Shown in pieces: positions 37,741-51,521 of a stretch of 64,000 nucleotides of DNA. The position numbers and the translations under genes are program-made. The notes beneath the pieces were generated by a model. It ran no database searches, was not told the DNA's origin, and saw nothing but the letters and a program-made list of their open reading frames with translations. This DNA is from Calliopsis andreniformis. Lineage: Eukaryota > Arthropoda > Insecta > Hymenoptera > Andrenidae. The stretch lies in assembly GCF_051401765.1 (NCBI RefSeq), contig NW_027480468.1, positions 3,038,001 to 3,102,000 on the forward strand, written 5' to 3'. How positions within the stretch are numbered: position 1 is the stretch's first letter; every line of letters starts with the position of its first letter.

Positions 37741-40700
37741 TGAGGATTGAGGATTGAGGAGTGAGGATTGAGGATTGAGGATTGAGGATTGAGGATTGAA
37801 GATTGAGGATTGGGTATTGGGGATTGAGGATTGAAGATTTTAGATTGAGCATTGAGGATTGAAGGTTGAGAATTGAGGATTGAGGATTGAACATTGAGGA
37901 CTGAGTGTTGAGTGTTGAGTGACGAGAATTGATGTTTGTGGATAGAGATTTGAAGATTGCAGATTGAGTATTGAGTATTGAAAACTGTGAATTGATGATC
38001 TTCTATTGAGGATTGAGGATTGTCACCTGATTGTTCAGGACTGAGGGCTGGAGATTGAGGATTCAGGATCGAGGATTCAGAATTGAGGTTTCAGGACTGA
38101 GGATTGAGGGTTGAGGATTGAGGATTGAAGATTGAGTATTGAGGATTGAAGATTGAGGATTGAGGAATGAGGATCGAAGATTGAGGATTGGTTATTGAGG
38201 ATTGAAGAATGAGGACTGAGGGTTGAGGATTGAGGATTGAGGATTGAAGATTGAGTATTGAGGATTGAATGTTGCGGATTGAGGACTGAGGATTGAGGAT
38301 TGAGGATTGAGGATTGCGGGTTTAGGATTGAAGATTGAAGATTGAGGATTGAGGACTGAGGATTGAGGATTGAGGATTGAGTATTGAGGATTGAGGATTG
38401 AGGATTGAGTATTGAAGATTGAGGATTGATGATTGAGGATTGAGGATTGAGGATTGAGGATTGAGGTTTGAGTATATATGATTGAGGATTGAAGATTGAG
38501 TATTGAGGATTGAATATTGAGTATTGATGATTGAGGATTGAGGATTGAGGATTGAGGATTGAGGATTGAGGATTGAGGATTGAGGATTGAGGATTGAGTA
38601 TAGATGATTGAGGATTGATGATTGAGTATTGAGGATTGAAGATTGAGAATTGTGGATTGAGGTTTGAACATTGAGGACTGAGTGTTGAGGGTTGAAGATT
38701 GAGGATTGAGGATTGAGGATTGAGGATTGAGGATTGAGGATGAGGGCTGAGGGTTGAGGATTGAGGTTTCAGGACTGAGGACTGAGGATTGAGGATTGAG
38801 AATTGAGGATTGAGGATTGAGGATTGAAGATTGAGGATTGGGTATTGAGGATTGAAGGATGAGGATTGAGGATTGAGGATTGAGGATTGAGGATTGAGGA
38901 TTGAAGATTGAGTATTGAGGTTTGAAGACAGACGGTTGAGGGTTGAGGATTGAGTATTGAGGATTGAGGTTTGAGGATTGATGATTGAGTATTGAGGATT
39001 GAAGATTGAGGATTGAGGATTGAGGATTGAGGATTGAGGATTGATGATTGAGGATTGGGGACTGAGTGTTGAGGTTTGAGTGATGAGAATTGATGTTTGT
39101 GGATAGAGATTTAAAGAATACAGATTCAGTATTGAGTATTGAAAACTGTGAATTGATGATAAACTATTGAGGATTGAGAATTGACAACTGATTGTTGAGG
39201 ACTGAGGTCTGAAGATTGAGGATTCAGGATTGAGGTTTGAGGACTGAGGATTGAGGATTGAGGAGTGAGGATTGAGGATTGAGGATTGAGGATTGAGGAT
39301 TGAGGATTGAAGATTGAGGATTGGGTATTGCTGATTGAACATTGAGGAATGAGGATTGAGGATTGAGGATTGAGGATTGAGGACTGAAGATTGAATGTTG
39401 ATGATTGAAGATTGAGGATTGAGGATTGAGCGTTGTGGATTGAGGTCGAGGACTGAGGGTTGAGTTTTGATGTTTGAGGTCTGAGGATTGAGGATTGAGG
39501 TTTGAGGATTGAGGTTTGAGGATTGAAGATTGAGGATTAAAGATTGAGTATTGAGGATTGAAGATTGAGGATTGATGATTGAGGATTGAGGATTGAGGAT
39601 TGAGGATTGAGGATTGAGGATTGAGGATTGAGGGTTGAGGATTGAGGATTGAAGATTGAGTATTGAGGATTGAAGATTGAGGATTGAGGATTGAGGGTTG
39701 AGGGTTGAGTGATGAGAATTGATGTTTGTGTATAGAGATTTGAAGATAGCAGATTGAGTATTGCGTATGGAAAGTTCTGATATGAGGATATTCTAGTGAG
39801 GATTGAGGATTGACAACTGATTGTTGAGGACTGAGGGCTGAAGATTGAGGATTCAGGATTGAGGATTCAGGATTGTGGTTTGAGGACTGACGACTGAGGA
39901 TTGAGGATTGAGGATGAGGGCTGAGGCCTGAGGATTGAGGATTGAGAATTGAGGAGTGAGGATTGAGTATTGAAGACTGTGGATTGGGTATTGAGTATTG
40001 AGGATTGAAGATTGAGGATTGAGGATTGAGGATTGAGGATTGAGGATTGAGGACTGAGTGTTGAGTGTTGAGTGACGAGAATTGATGTTTGTGGATAGAG
40101 ATTTGAAGATTGCAGATTGAGTATTGAGTATTGAAAACTGTGAATTGAGGATCTTCTATTGAGGATTGAGGATTGTCACCTGATTGTTCAGGACTGAGGG
40201 CTGGAGATTGAGGATTCAGGATCGAGGATTCAGAATTCAGGTTTCAGGACTGAGGATTGAGGGTTGAGGATTGAGGATTGAGGATTGAGTATTGAGGATT
40301 GAAGATTGAGGATTGAGGAATGAGGATCGAAGATTGAGGACTGGTTATTGAGGATTGAAGAATGAGGACTGAGGGTTGAGGATTGAGGATTGAGGATTGA
40401 AGATTGAGTATTGAGGATTGAATGTTGCGGATTGAGGACTGAGGATTGAGGATTGAGGATTGAGGATTGCGGGTTTAGGATTGAAGATTGAAGATTGAGG
40501 ATTGAGGACTGAGGATTGAGGATTGAGGATTGAGTATTGAGGATTGAGGATTGAGGATTGAGTATTGAAGATTGAGGATTGATGATTGAGGATTGAGGAT
40601 TGAGGATTGAGGATTGAGGTTTGAGTATAGATGATTGAGGATTGAAGATTGAGTATTGAGGATTGAATATTGAGGATTGATGATTGAGGATTGAGGATTG

Positions 40701-42601
40701 AGGATTGAGGATTGAGGATTGAGGGTTGAGGATTGAGGGTTGAGGATTAAGGATTGAAGATTGAGTATTGAGGACTGAAGATTGAGGATTGAGGATTGAG
40801 GGTTGAGGGTTGAGTGATGAGAATTGATGTTTGTGGATAGAGATTTGAAGATTGCAGATTGAGTATTGCGTATGGAAAGTTCTGAACTGAGGATATTCTA
40901 GTGAGGATTGAGGATTGACAACTGATTGTTGAGGACTGAGGGCTGAAGATTGAGGATTCAGGATTGAGGATTCAGGATTGTGGTTTGAGGACTGAGGATT
41001 GAGGATTGAGGATTGAGGATGAGGGCTGAGGCCTGAGGATTGAGGATTGAGAATTGAAGAGTGAGGATTGAGTATTGAAGACTGAGGATTGGGTATTGAG
41101 TATTGAGGATTGAAGATTGAGGATTGAGGATTGAGGATTGAGGATTGAGGATTGAGGATTGAAGATTGAGAATTGAGGATTGAGGTTTGAACATTGAGGA
41201 CTGAGTGTTGAAGGTTGAAGATTGAGGATTGAGGATTGAGGATTGAGGATTGAGGATTGAGGATGAGGGCTGAGGGTTGAGGATTGAGGTTTAAGGACTG
41301 AGGACTGAGGATTGAGGATTGAGAATTGAGGATTGAGGATTGAGGATTGAAGTTTGAGGATTGGGTACTGAGGATTGAAGGATGAGGATTTAGGATTGAG
41401 GATTGAGGATTGAGGATTGAGGATTGAGGATTGAGGATTGAAGATGGAGTATTGAGGTTTGAAGACTGACGATTGAGGGTTGAGGAATGCGGATTGAGGA
41501 TTGAGGTTTGAGGATTGATGATTGAGTATTGACGATTGAAGTTTGAGGATTGATGATTGGGGATTGAGGATTGAGGATTGATGATTGAGGATTGGGGACT
41601 GAGTGTTGAGGTTTGAGTGGTGAGAATTGATGTTTGTGGGTAGAGATTTAAAGATTACAGATTCAGTATTGAGTATTGAAAACTGTGAATTGATGATATT
41701 CTATTGAGGATTGAGAAATGACAACTGATTGTTGAGGACTGAGGTCAGAAGATTGAGGATTCAGGATTGAGGATTCAGGATTGAGGTTCGAGGTCTGAGG
41801 ATTGAGGATTGAGGAGCGAGGATTGAGGATTGAGGATTGAAGATTGAGGATTGGGTATTGCTGATTGAACATTGAGGAATGAGGATTGAGGATTGAGGAT
41901 TGAGGATTGAGGACTGAATATTGAATGTTGATGATTGAAGATTGAGGATTGAGGATTAAGCGCTGTGGAATGAGGACGAGGACTGAGGGCTGAGTATTGA
42001 TGTTTGAGGTCTGAGGATTGAGGATTGAGGGTTGAGGATTGAGGATTGAGGATTGAGGATTGAAGATTGAGGTTTGGGTATTGAGGATTGAAGAATGAGG
42101 ATTGAGGATTGAGGATTGAGGATTGAGGATCGAAGGTTGAGTTTTGATGACTGAAGATTGAGCATTGAGGATTGAGGATTGAGGATTGAGGATTGAGGAT
42201 TGCGGATTGAGGATTGAGGATTGAGGATTGAGGATTAAAGATTGAGTATTGAGGATTGAAGATTGAGGATTGAGGATTGAGGATTGAGTATTGAGGATTG
42301 AGGATTGAGGATTGAGTATTGAAGATTGAGGATTGATGATTGAGGATTGAGGATTGAGGATTGAGGATTGAGTATAGATGATTGAGGATTGATGATTGAG
42401 TATTGAGGATTGAAGATTGAGAATTGTGGATTGAGGTTTGAACATTGAGGACTGAGTGTTGAGGGTTGAAGATTGAGGATTGAGGATTGAGGATTGAGGA
42501 TTGAGGATTGAGGATGAGGGCTGAGGGTTGAGGATTGAGGTTCCAGGACTGAGGACTGAGGATTGAGGATTGAGAATTGAGGATTGAGGATTGAGGATTG
42601 A
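37741..42601. repeat. 4.86-kb near-tandem duplication, right copy
   Basis: Equivalent of 32848-37708, with modules at 37997, 39158, 39787, 40150, 40892 and 41695. After 42601 the sequence continues as the copy-2 equivalent of 19475 onward. Both copies share a GTTCCAG near 37.65 and 42.54 kb where most other places have GTTTCAG. Confidence 0.92.
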
Positions 42602-45600
42602 AGATTGAGGATTGGGTATTGAGGATTGAAGGATGAGGATTGAGGATTGAGGATTGAGGATTGAGGATTGAGGATTGAGGATTGAAGATTGAGTATTGAG
42701 GTTTGAAGACAGACGGTTGAGGGTTGAGGATTGAGTATTGAGGATTGAGGTTTGAGGATTGATGATTGAGTATTGAGGATTGAAGATTGAGGATTGAGGA
42801 TTGAGGATTGAGGATTGAGGATTGATGATTGAGGATTGGGGACTGAGTGTTGAGGTTTGAGTGATGAGAATTGATGTTTGTGGATAGAGATTTAAAGAAT
42901 ACAGATTCAGTATTGAGTATTGAAAACTGTGAATTGATGATAAACTATTGGGGATTGAGAATTGACAACTGATTGTTGAGGACTGAGGTCTGAAGATTGA
43001 GGATTCAGGATTGAGGTTTGAGGACTGAGGATTGAGGATTGAGGAGTGAGGATTGAGGATTGAGGATTGAGGATTGAGGATTGAGGATTGAAGATTGAGG
43101 ATTGGGTATTGCTGATTGAACATTGAGGAATGAGGATTGAGCATTGAGGATTGAGGATTGAGGACTGAAGATTGAATGTTGATGATTGAAGATTGAGGAT
43201 TGAGGATTGAGCGTTGTGGATTGAGGACGAGGACTGAGGGTTGAGTTTTGATGTTTGAGGTCTGAGGATTGAGGATTGAGGTTTGAGGATTGAGGTTTGA
43301 GGATTGAAGATTGAGGATTAAAGATTGAGTATTGAGGATTGAAGATTGAGGATTGATGATTGAGGATTGAGGATTGAGGATTGAGGATTGAGGATTGAGG
43401 ATTGAGGATTGAGGATTGAGGATTGAGAATTGAAGATCGAGTATTGAGGTTTGAAGTCTGACGATTGAGGGTTGAGGAATGCGGATTGAGGATTGAGGTT
43501 TGAGGATTGATGATTGAGTATTGACGATTGAAGTTTGAGGATTGAGGATTGGGGATTGAGGTTTGAGGATTGATGATTGAGGATTGGGGACTGAGTGTTG
43601 AGGTTTGAGTGATGAGAATTGATGTTTGTGGGTAGAGATTTAAAGATTACAGATTCAGTATTGAGTATTGAAAACTGTGAAGTGATGATATTCTATTGAG
43701 GATTGAGAAATGACAACTGATTGTTGAGGACTGAGGTCAGAAGATTGAGGATTCAGGATTGAGGATACAGGATTGAGGTTCGAGGTCTGAGGATTGAGGA
43801 TTGAAGGATGAGGATTGAGGATTGAGGATTGAAGATTGAAGATTGAGGATTGAGGACTGAATATTAAAGATTGAGTATTGAGGATTGAAGATTCAGGATT
43901 GATGATTGAGGATTGAGGATTGAGTATTGAGGATTGAGGATTGAGGATTGAGTATTGAAGATTGAGGATGGATGATTGAGGATTGTGGATTGAGGATTGA
44001 GGATTGAGTATTGAGGATTGAGGATTGAAGATTGAGTATTGAGGATTGAAGATTGAGAATTGAGGATTGAGGTTTGAACATTGAGGACTGAGTGTTGAGG
44101 GTTGAAGTTTGAGGATTGAGGACTGAGGATTGAAGATTGAGGATTGGTTATTGAGGATTGAGGAATGAGGACTGAGGATTGATGATTGAGGATTGAGGAT
44201 TGAGGGTTGAGGATTGAGTATTGGGGATTGAGGATTGAAGATTGAGTATTGAGAATTGAGGATTAAAGATTGAGTATTGAGGATTGAAGATTGAGAATTG
44301 AGGATTGAGGATTGAACATTGAGGACTGAGTGTTGAGGGTTGAGTGATGAGAATTGATGTTTGTGGATAGTGATTTGAAGATTTTAGATTGAGTATTGAG
44401 TATTGAAAACTGTGAATTGAGGATATTCTATTGAGGATTGAGGATTGTCACCTGATTGTTGAGGACTGAGGGCTGAAGATTGAGGATTCAGGATTGAGGA
44501 TTCAGGATTGAGGTTTGAGGACAGAGGATTGAGGATTGCCGAGTGAGGATTGAGGATTGAGGATTGAGGATTGAAGATTGAGGATTGGGGACTGAGTGTT
44601 GAGGGTTGAGTGATGAGAATTGATGTTTATGGATATAGATTTGAAGATTGCAGATTGAGTATTGCGTATGGAAAGCTCTGAACTGAGGATATTCTATTGA
44701 GGATTGAGAATTGACAACTGATTGTTGAGGACTGAGGTCTGAAGATTGAGGATTCAGGATTGGGGATTCAGGATTGAGGTTTGAGGACTGAGGATTGTGG
44801 ATTGAGGAGTGAGGATTGAGGATTGAGGATTGAGGATTGAGGATTGAAGATTGAGGATTGGGTATTGGGGGTTGAGGATTTAAGATTTAAGATTGAGCAT
44901 TGAGGATTGCAGATTGAGAATTGAGGATTGAGGATTGAACATTGAGGACTGAGTGTTGAGTGTTGAGTGACGAGAATTGATGTTTGTGGATAGAGATTTG
45001 AAGATTGCAGATTGAGTATTGAGTATTGAAATCTGTGAATTGAGGATATTCTATTGAGGATTGAGGATTGTCACCTGATTGTTCAGGACTGAGGGCTGGA
45101 GATTGAGGATTCAGGATCGAGGATTCAGAATTGAGGTTTCAGGACTGAGGATTGAGGGTTGAGGATTGAGGATTGAAGATTGAGTATTGAGGATTGAAGA
45201 TTGAGGATTGAGGAATGAGGATTGAAGATTGAGGATTGGTTATTGAGGATTGGTTATTGAGGATTGAAGAATGAGGACTGAGGGTTGAGTATTGAGGATT
45301 GAGGATTGAGGACTGAATATTGAATATTGATGATTGAACATTGAGGATTGAGGATTGAGGGTTGTGGATTGAGGACAAGGACTGGGGGTTCAGTATTGAT
45401 GGTTGAGGTCTGATTATTGAGGATTGAGTATTGAGAATTGAGGACTGAAGATTGAGTATTGAGGATTGAAGGTTGAGGATTGAGGACTGAGCGTTGTGGA
45501 ATGAGGACGAGGACTGAGGGTTGAGTATTGATGTTTGAGGTCTGAGGATTGAGGATTGAGGATTGAGAATTGAGGATTGAGGAATGAGGATTGAAGACTG

Positions 45601-48300
45601 AGGATTGGTTATTGAGGATTGAAGAATGAGGACTGAGGGTTGAGGATTGAGTATCGAGGATTGAATATTGAGTATTGAGGATTGAGGTTTAAGGACTGAG
45701 GACTGAGGATTGAGGATTGAGAATTGAGGATTGAGGATTGAGGATTGAAGTTTGAGGATTGGGTACTGAGGATTGAAGGATGAGGATTTAGGATTGAGGA
45801 TTGAGGATTGAGGATTGAGGATTGAGGATTGAGGATTGAAGATGGAGTATTGAGGTTTGAAGACTGACGATTGAGGGTTGAGGAATGCGGATTGAGGATT
45901 GAGGTTTGAGGATTGATGATTGAGTATTGACGATTGAAGGTTGAGGATTGATGATTGGGGATTGAGGATTGAGGATTGATGATTGAGGATTGGGGACTGA
46001 GTGTTGAGGTTTGAGTGGTGAGAATTGATGTTTGTGGGTAGAGATTTAAAGATTACAGATTCAGTATTGAGTATTGAAAACTGTGAATTGATGATATTCT
46101 ATTGAGGATTGAGAAATGACAACTGATTGTTGAGGACTGAGGTCAGAAGATTGAGGATTCAGGATTGAGGATTCAGGATTGAGGTTCGAGGTCTGAGGAT
46201 TGAGGATTGAGGAGCGAGGATTGAGGATTGAGGATTGAAGATTGAGGATTGGGTATTGCTGATTGAACATTGAGGAATGAGGATTGAGGATTGAGGATTG
46301 AGGATTGAGGACTGAATATTGAATGTTGATGATTGAAGATTGAGGATTGAGGATTAAGCGCTGTGGAATGAGGACGAGGACTGAGGGCTGAGTATTGATG
46401 TTTGAGGTCTGAGGATTGAGGATTGAGGGTTGAGGATTGAGGATTGAGGATTGAGGATTGAAGATTGAGGTTTGGGTATTGAGGATTGAAGAATGAGGAT
46501 TGAGGATTGAGGATTGAGGATTGAGGATCGAAGGTTGAGTTTTGATGACTGAAGATTGAGCATTGAGGATTGAGGATTGAGGATTGAGGATTGAGGATTG
46601 CGGATTGAGGATTGAGGATTGAGGATTGAGGATTAAAGATTGAGTATTGAGGATTGAAGATTGAGGATTGAGGATTGAGGATTGAGTATTGAGGATTGAG
46701 GATTGAGGATTGAGTATTGAAGATTGAGGATTGATGATTGAGGATTGAGGATTGAGGATTGAGGATTGAGTATAGATGACTGAGGATTGATGATTGAGTA
46801 TTGAGGATTGAAGATTGAGAATTGTGGATTGAGGTTTGAACATTGAGGACTGAGTGTTGAGGGTTGAAGATTGAGGATTGAGGATTGAGGATTGAGGATT
46901 GAGTATTGAGGATGAGGGCTGAGGGTTGAGGATTGAGGTTTCAGGACTGAGGACTGAGGATTGAGGATTGAGAATTGAGGATTGAGGATTGAGGATTGAA
47001 GATTGAGGATTGGGTATTGAGGATTGAAGGATGAGGATTGAGGATTGAGGATTGAGGATTGAGGATTGAGGATTGAAGATTGAGTATTGAGGTTTGAAGA
47101 CAGACGGTTGAGGGTTGAGGATTGAGTATTGAGGATTGAGGTTTGAGGATTGATGATTGAGTATTGAGGATTGAAGATTGAGGATTGAGGATTGAGGATT
47201 GAGGATTGAGGATTGATGATTGAGGATTGGGGACTGAGTGTTGAGGTTTGAGTGATGAGAATTGATGTTTGTGGATAGAGATTTAAAGAATACAGATTCA
47301 GTATTGAGTATTGAAAACTGTGAATTGATGATAAACTATTGAGGATTGAGAATTGACAACTGATTGTTGAGGACTGAGGTCTGAAGATTGAGGATTCGGG
47401 ATTGAGGTTTGAGGACTGAGGATTGAGGATTGAGGAGTGAGGATTGAGGATTGAGGATTGAGGATTGAGGATTGAGGATTGAAGATTGAGGATTGGGTAT
47501 TGCTGATTGAACATTGAGGAATGAGGATTGAGCATTGAGGATTGAGGATTGAGGACTGAAGATTGAATGTTGATGATTGAAGATTGAGGATTGAGGATTG
47601 AGCGTTGTGGATTGAGGACGAGGACTGAGGGTTGAGTTTTGATGTTTGAGGTCTGAGGATTGAGGATTGAGGTTTGAGGATTGAGGTTTGAGGATTGAAG
47701 ATTGAGGATTAAAGATTGAGTATTGAGGATTGAAGATTGAGGATTGATGATTGAGGATTGAGGATTGAGGATTGAGGATTGAGGATTGAGGATTGAGGAT
47801 TGAGGGATGAGGATTGAGGATTGAAGATTGAGTATTGAGGATTGAAGATTGAGGATTGAGGATTGAGGGTTGAGGGTTGAGTGATGAGAATTGATGTTTG
47901 TGTATAGAGATTTGAAGATAGCAGATTGAGTATTGCGTATGGAAAGATCTGATATGAGGATATTCTAGTGAGGATTGAGGATTGACAACTGATTGTTGAG
48001 GACTGAGGGCTGAAGATTGAGGATTCAGGATTGAGGATTCAGGATTGTGGTTTGAGGACTGAGGATTGAGGATTGAGGATTGAGGATGAGGGCTGAGGCC
48101 TGAGGATTGAGGATTGAGAATTGAGGAGTGAGGATTGAGTATTGAAGACTGTGGATTGGGTATTGAGTATTGAGGATTGAAGATTGAGGATTGAGGATTG
48201 AGGATTGAGGATTGAGGATTGAGGATTGAAGATTGAGAATTGAGGATTGAGGTTTGAACATTGAGGACTGAGTGTTGAGGGTTGAAGATTGAGGATTGAG

Positions 48301-49381
48301 GATTGAGGATTGAGGATTGAGGATTGAGGATGAGGGCTGAGGGTTGAGGATTGAGGTTTAAGGACTGAGGACTGAGGATTGAGGGTTGAGAATTGAGGAT
48401 TGAGGATTGAGGATTGAAGATTGAGGATTGGGTATTGAGGATTGAAGGATGAGGATTGAGGATTGAGGATTGAGGATTGAGGATTGAGAATTGAAGATTG
48501 AGTGTTGAGGTTTGAAGTCTGACGATTGAGGGTTGAGGAATGCGGATTGAGGATTGAGGTTTGAGGATTGATGATTGAGTACTGACGATTGAAGTTTGAG
48601 GATTGAGGATTGGGGATTGAGGATTGAGGATTGATGATTGAGGATTGGGGACTGAGTGTTGAGGTTTGAGTGATGAGAATTGATGTTTGTGGGTAGAGAT
48701 TTAAAGATTACAGATTCAGTATTGAGTATTGAAAACTGTGAATTGATGATATTCTATTGAGGATTGAGAAATGACAACTGATTGTTGAGGACTGAGGTCA
48801 GAAGATTGAGGATTCAGGATTGAGGATACAGGATTGAGGTTCGAGGTCTGAGGATTGAGGATTGAAGGATGAGGATTGAAGATTGAAGATTGAGGATTGA
48901 GGACTGAATATTAAAGATTGAGTATTGAGGATTGAAGATTGAGGATTGATGATTGAGGATTGAGGATTGAGTATTGAGGATTGAGGATTGAGGATTGAGT
49001 ATTGAAGATTGAGGATTGATGATTGAGGATTGTGGATTGAGGATTGAGGATTGAGTATTGAGGATTGAGGATTGAAGATTGAGTATTGAGGATTGAAGAT
49101 TGAGAATTGAGGATTGAGGATTGAACATTGAGGACTGAGTGTTGAGGGTTGAGTGATGAGAATTGATGTTTGTGGATAGTGATTTGAAGATTGCAGATTG
49201 AGTATTGAGTATTGAAAACTGTGAATTGAGGATATTCTATTGAGGATTGAGGATTGTCACCTGATTGTTGAGGACTGAGGGCTGAAGATTGAGGATTCAG
49301 GATTGAGGATTCAGGATTGAGGTTTGAGGACAGAGGATTGAGGATTGCCGAGTGAGGATTGAGGATTGAGGATTGAGGATT
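48301..49381. repeat. Mosaic segment with IV (48748) and III (49231)
   Basis: Resembles 20.1-20.7 kb at its start and 21.2 kb onward at its end. The IV to III distance is 483 bp here against 735 bp there, which is 252 bp or 36 heptamers less. I infer a deletion of whole units or a different join. Confidence 0.75.
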
Positions 49382-51521
49382 GAAGATTGAGGATTGGGGA
49401 CTGAGTGTTGAGGGTTGAGTGATGAGAATTGATGTTTATGGATATAGATTTGAAGATTGCAGATTGAGTATTGCGTATGGAAAGCTCTGAACTGAGGATA
49501 TTCTATTGAGGATTGAGAATTGACAACTGATTGTTGAGGACTGAGGTCTGAAGATTGAGGATTCAGGATTGGGGATTCAGGATTGAGGTTTGAGGACTGA
49601 GGATTGTGGATTGAGGAGTGAGGATTGAGGATTGAGGATTGAGGATTGAGGATTGAAGATTGAGGATTGGGTATTGGGGATTGAGGATTTAAGATTTAAG
49701 ATTGAGCATTGAGGATTGAAGATTGAGAATTGAGGATTGAGGATTGAACATTGAGGACTGAGTGTTGCGTGTTGAGTGACGAGAATTGATGTTTGTGGAT
49801 AGAGATTTGAAGATTGCAGATTGAGTATTGAGTATTGAAATCTGTGAATTGAGGATATTCTATTGAGGATTGAGGATTGTCACCTGATTGTTCAGGACTG
49901 AGGGCTGGAGATTGAGGATTCAGGATCGAGGATTCAGAATTGAGGTTTCAGGACTGAGGATTGAGGGTTGAGGATTGAGGATTGAAGATTGAGTATTGAG
50001 GATTGAAGATTGAGGATTGAGGAATGAGGATTGAAGATTGAGGATTGGTTATTGAGGATTGAAGAATGAGGACTGAGGGTTGAGGATTGAGGATTGAGGA
50101 TTGAGGACTGAATATTGAATATTGATGATTGAACATTGAGGATTGAGGATTGAGGGTTGTGGATTGAGGACAAGGACTGGGGGTTCAGTATTGATGGTTG
50201 AGGTCTGATTATTGAGGATTGAGTATTGAGAATTGAGGACTGAAGATTGAGTATTGAGGATTGAAGGTTGAGGATTGAGGACTGAGCGTTGTGGAATGAG
50301 GACGAGGACTGAGGGTTGAGTATTGATGTTTGAGGTCTGAGGATTGAGGATTGAGGATTGAGAATTGAGGATTGAGGAATGAGGATTGAAGACTGAGGAT
50401 TGGTTATTGAGGATTGAAGAATGAGGACTGAGGGTTGAGGATTGAGTATCGAGGATTGAATATTGAGTATTGAGGATTGAAGGTTGCGGATTGAGGACTG
50501 AGGATTGAGGATTGAGGATTGAGGATTGCGGGTTGATGATTGAAGATTGAAGATTGAGGATTGAGGACTGAGGATTAAAGATTGAGTATTGAGGATTGAA
50601 GATTGAGGATTGATGATTGAGGATTGAGGATTGAGTATTGAGGATTGAGGATTGAGGATTGAGTATTGAAGATTGAGGATCGATGATTGAAGATTCAGGA
50701 TTGAGGATTGAGCGTTGTGGAATGAGGACGAGGACTAAGGGTTGAGTATTGATGTTTGAGGTCTGAGGATTGAGGATTGAGCGTTGAGGATTGAGGATTG
50801 AGGATTGAGGATTGAAGATTGAGGTTTGGGTATTGAGGATTGAAGAATGAGGATTGAGGATTGAGGATTGAGGATTGAGGATCGAAGGTTGAGTTTTGAG
50901 GATTGAAGATTGAGGATTGAGGATTGAGGATTGAGGATTGAGGATTGAGGAATGCGGATTGAGGATTGAGGATTGAGGATTAAGGATTAAAAATTGAGTA
51001 TTGAAGATTGCAGATTGAGTATTGAGTATTGAAAACTGTGAATTGAGGATATTCTATTGAGGATTGAGGATTGTCACCTGATTGTTCAGGACTGAGGGCT
51101 GAAGATTGAGGATTCAGGATTGAGGGTTCAGAATTGATGTTTGAGGAGTGAGGATTGAGGATTGAGGATTGAAGATTGAGTATTGAGGATTGAAGATTGA
51201 CGATTGAGGATTGCGGATTGATGATTGAGTATTGAGGATTGAAGATTGAGGATTGAGGATTGAGGATTGAGGGTTGAGGATAGAAGATTGATGTTTGGGG
51301 ACTGAGTATTGAGGGTTGAGTGATGAGAATTGGTGTTTGTGGATAGAGATTTAAAGATTGCGGACTGAGTATTGTGTATTGAAAACTGTGAATTGATGAT
51401 ATTCTATTGAGGATTGAGAATTGACAACTGATTGTTGAGGACTGAGGTCTGAAGATTGAGGATTCAGGATTGAGGATTCAGGATTGAGGTTTGAGGACTG
51501 AGGATTGCGGATTGAGGATTG
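49382..51521. repeat. 2.1-kb segment repeated at about 60221-62360
   Basis: A constant offset of 10,839 holds for signatures 49497, 49854, 51048 and 51398. It includes Ib, II and the type VI pair. The copies differ by scattered substitutions, for example GAATTGATG against GAGTTGATG in the Ib module, so this duplication is older than the superblock one. Confidence 0.85.
51006..51481. repeat. Module type VI pair (also near 61845-62320)
   Basis: Two unusual modules with signatures at 51048 and 51398, 350 bp (50 heptamers) apart. The first has lost the usual left part (no GTTTGTG-GATAGAG) and joins a type II-like right half (ACCTGAT, TGTTCAG) to a type III-like GGCTGAA and a private GGTTCAG-AATTGAT. 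The second carries GGTGTTTGTG and TATTGTG and resembles a IV/V hybrid. The same pair is at 61887 and 62237 with the same spacing. They look like recombinants between other module types. Confidence 0.85.

Larger units (their letters stand above)
25160..48300. repeat. Superblock copy 2 (23.1 kb, with internal duplication)
   Basis: Direct tandem copy of 7701-25173. The junction with copy 1 lies in 25160-25173, two identical heptamers that match both the start of copy 1 (7701-7714) and the end of copy 2 (48287-48300). Left of 25160 the sequence matches only the copy-2 end; right of 25173 it matches only the copy-1 start. Copy 2 has 782 bp not in copy 1 (34384-35165) and an internal near-tandem duplication of 4.86 kb. 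Confidence 0.92.

Noticed and set aside
41663..43144. Longest minus-strand open frame (493 codons) and the many similar frames of 60-460 codons
   Set aside because: Composition is only the cyclic peptide expected from translating TCAATCC repeats. Frames overlap in different phases with the same kind of product, and their ends are set by units such as GATTCAG and GATTAAA. There is no codon structure, domain or signal, and copies are identical only because the DNA is duplicated.
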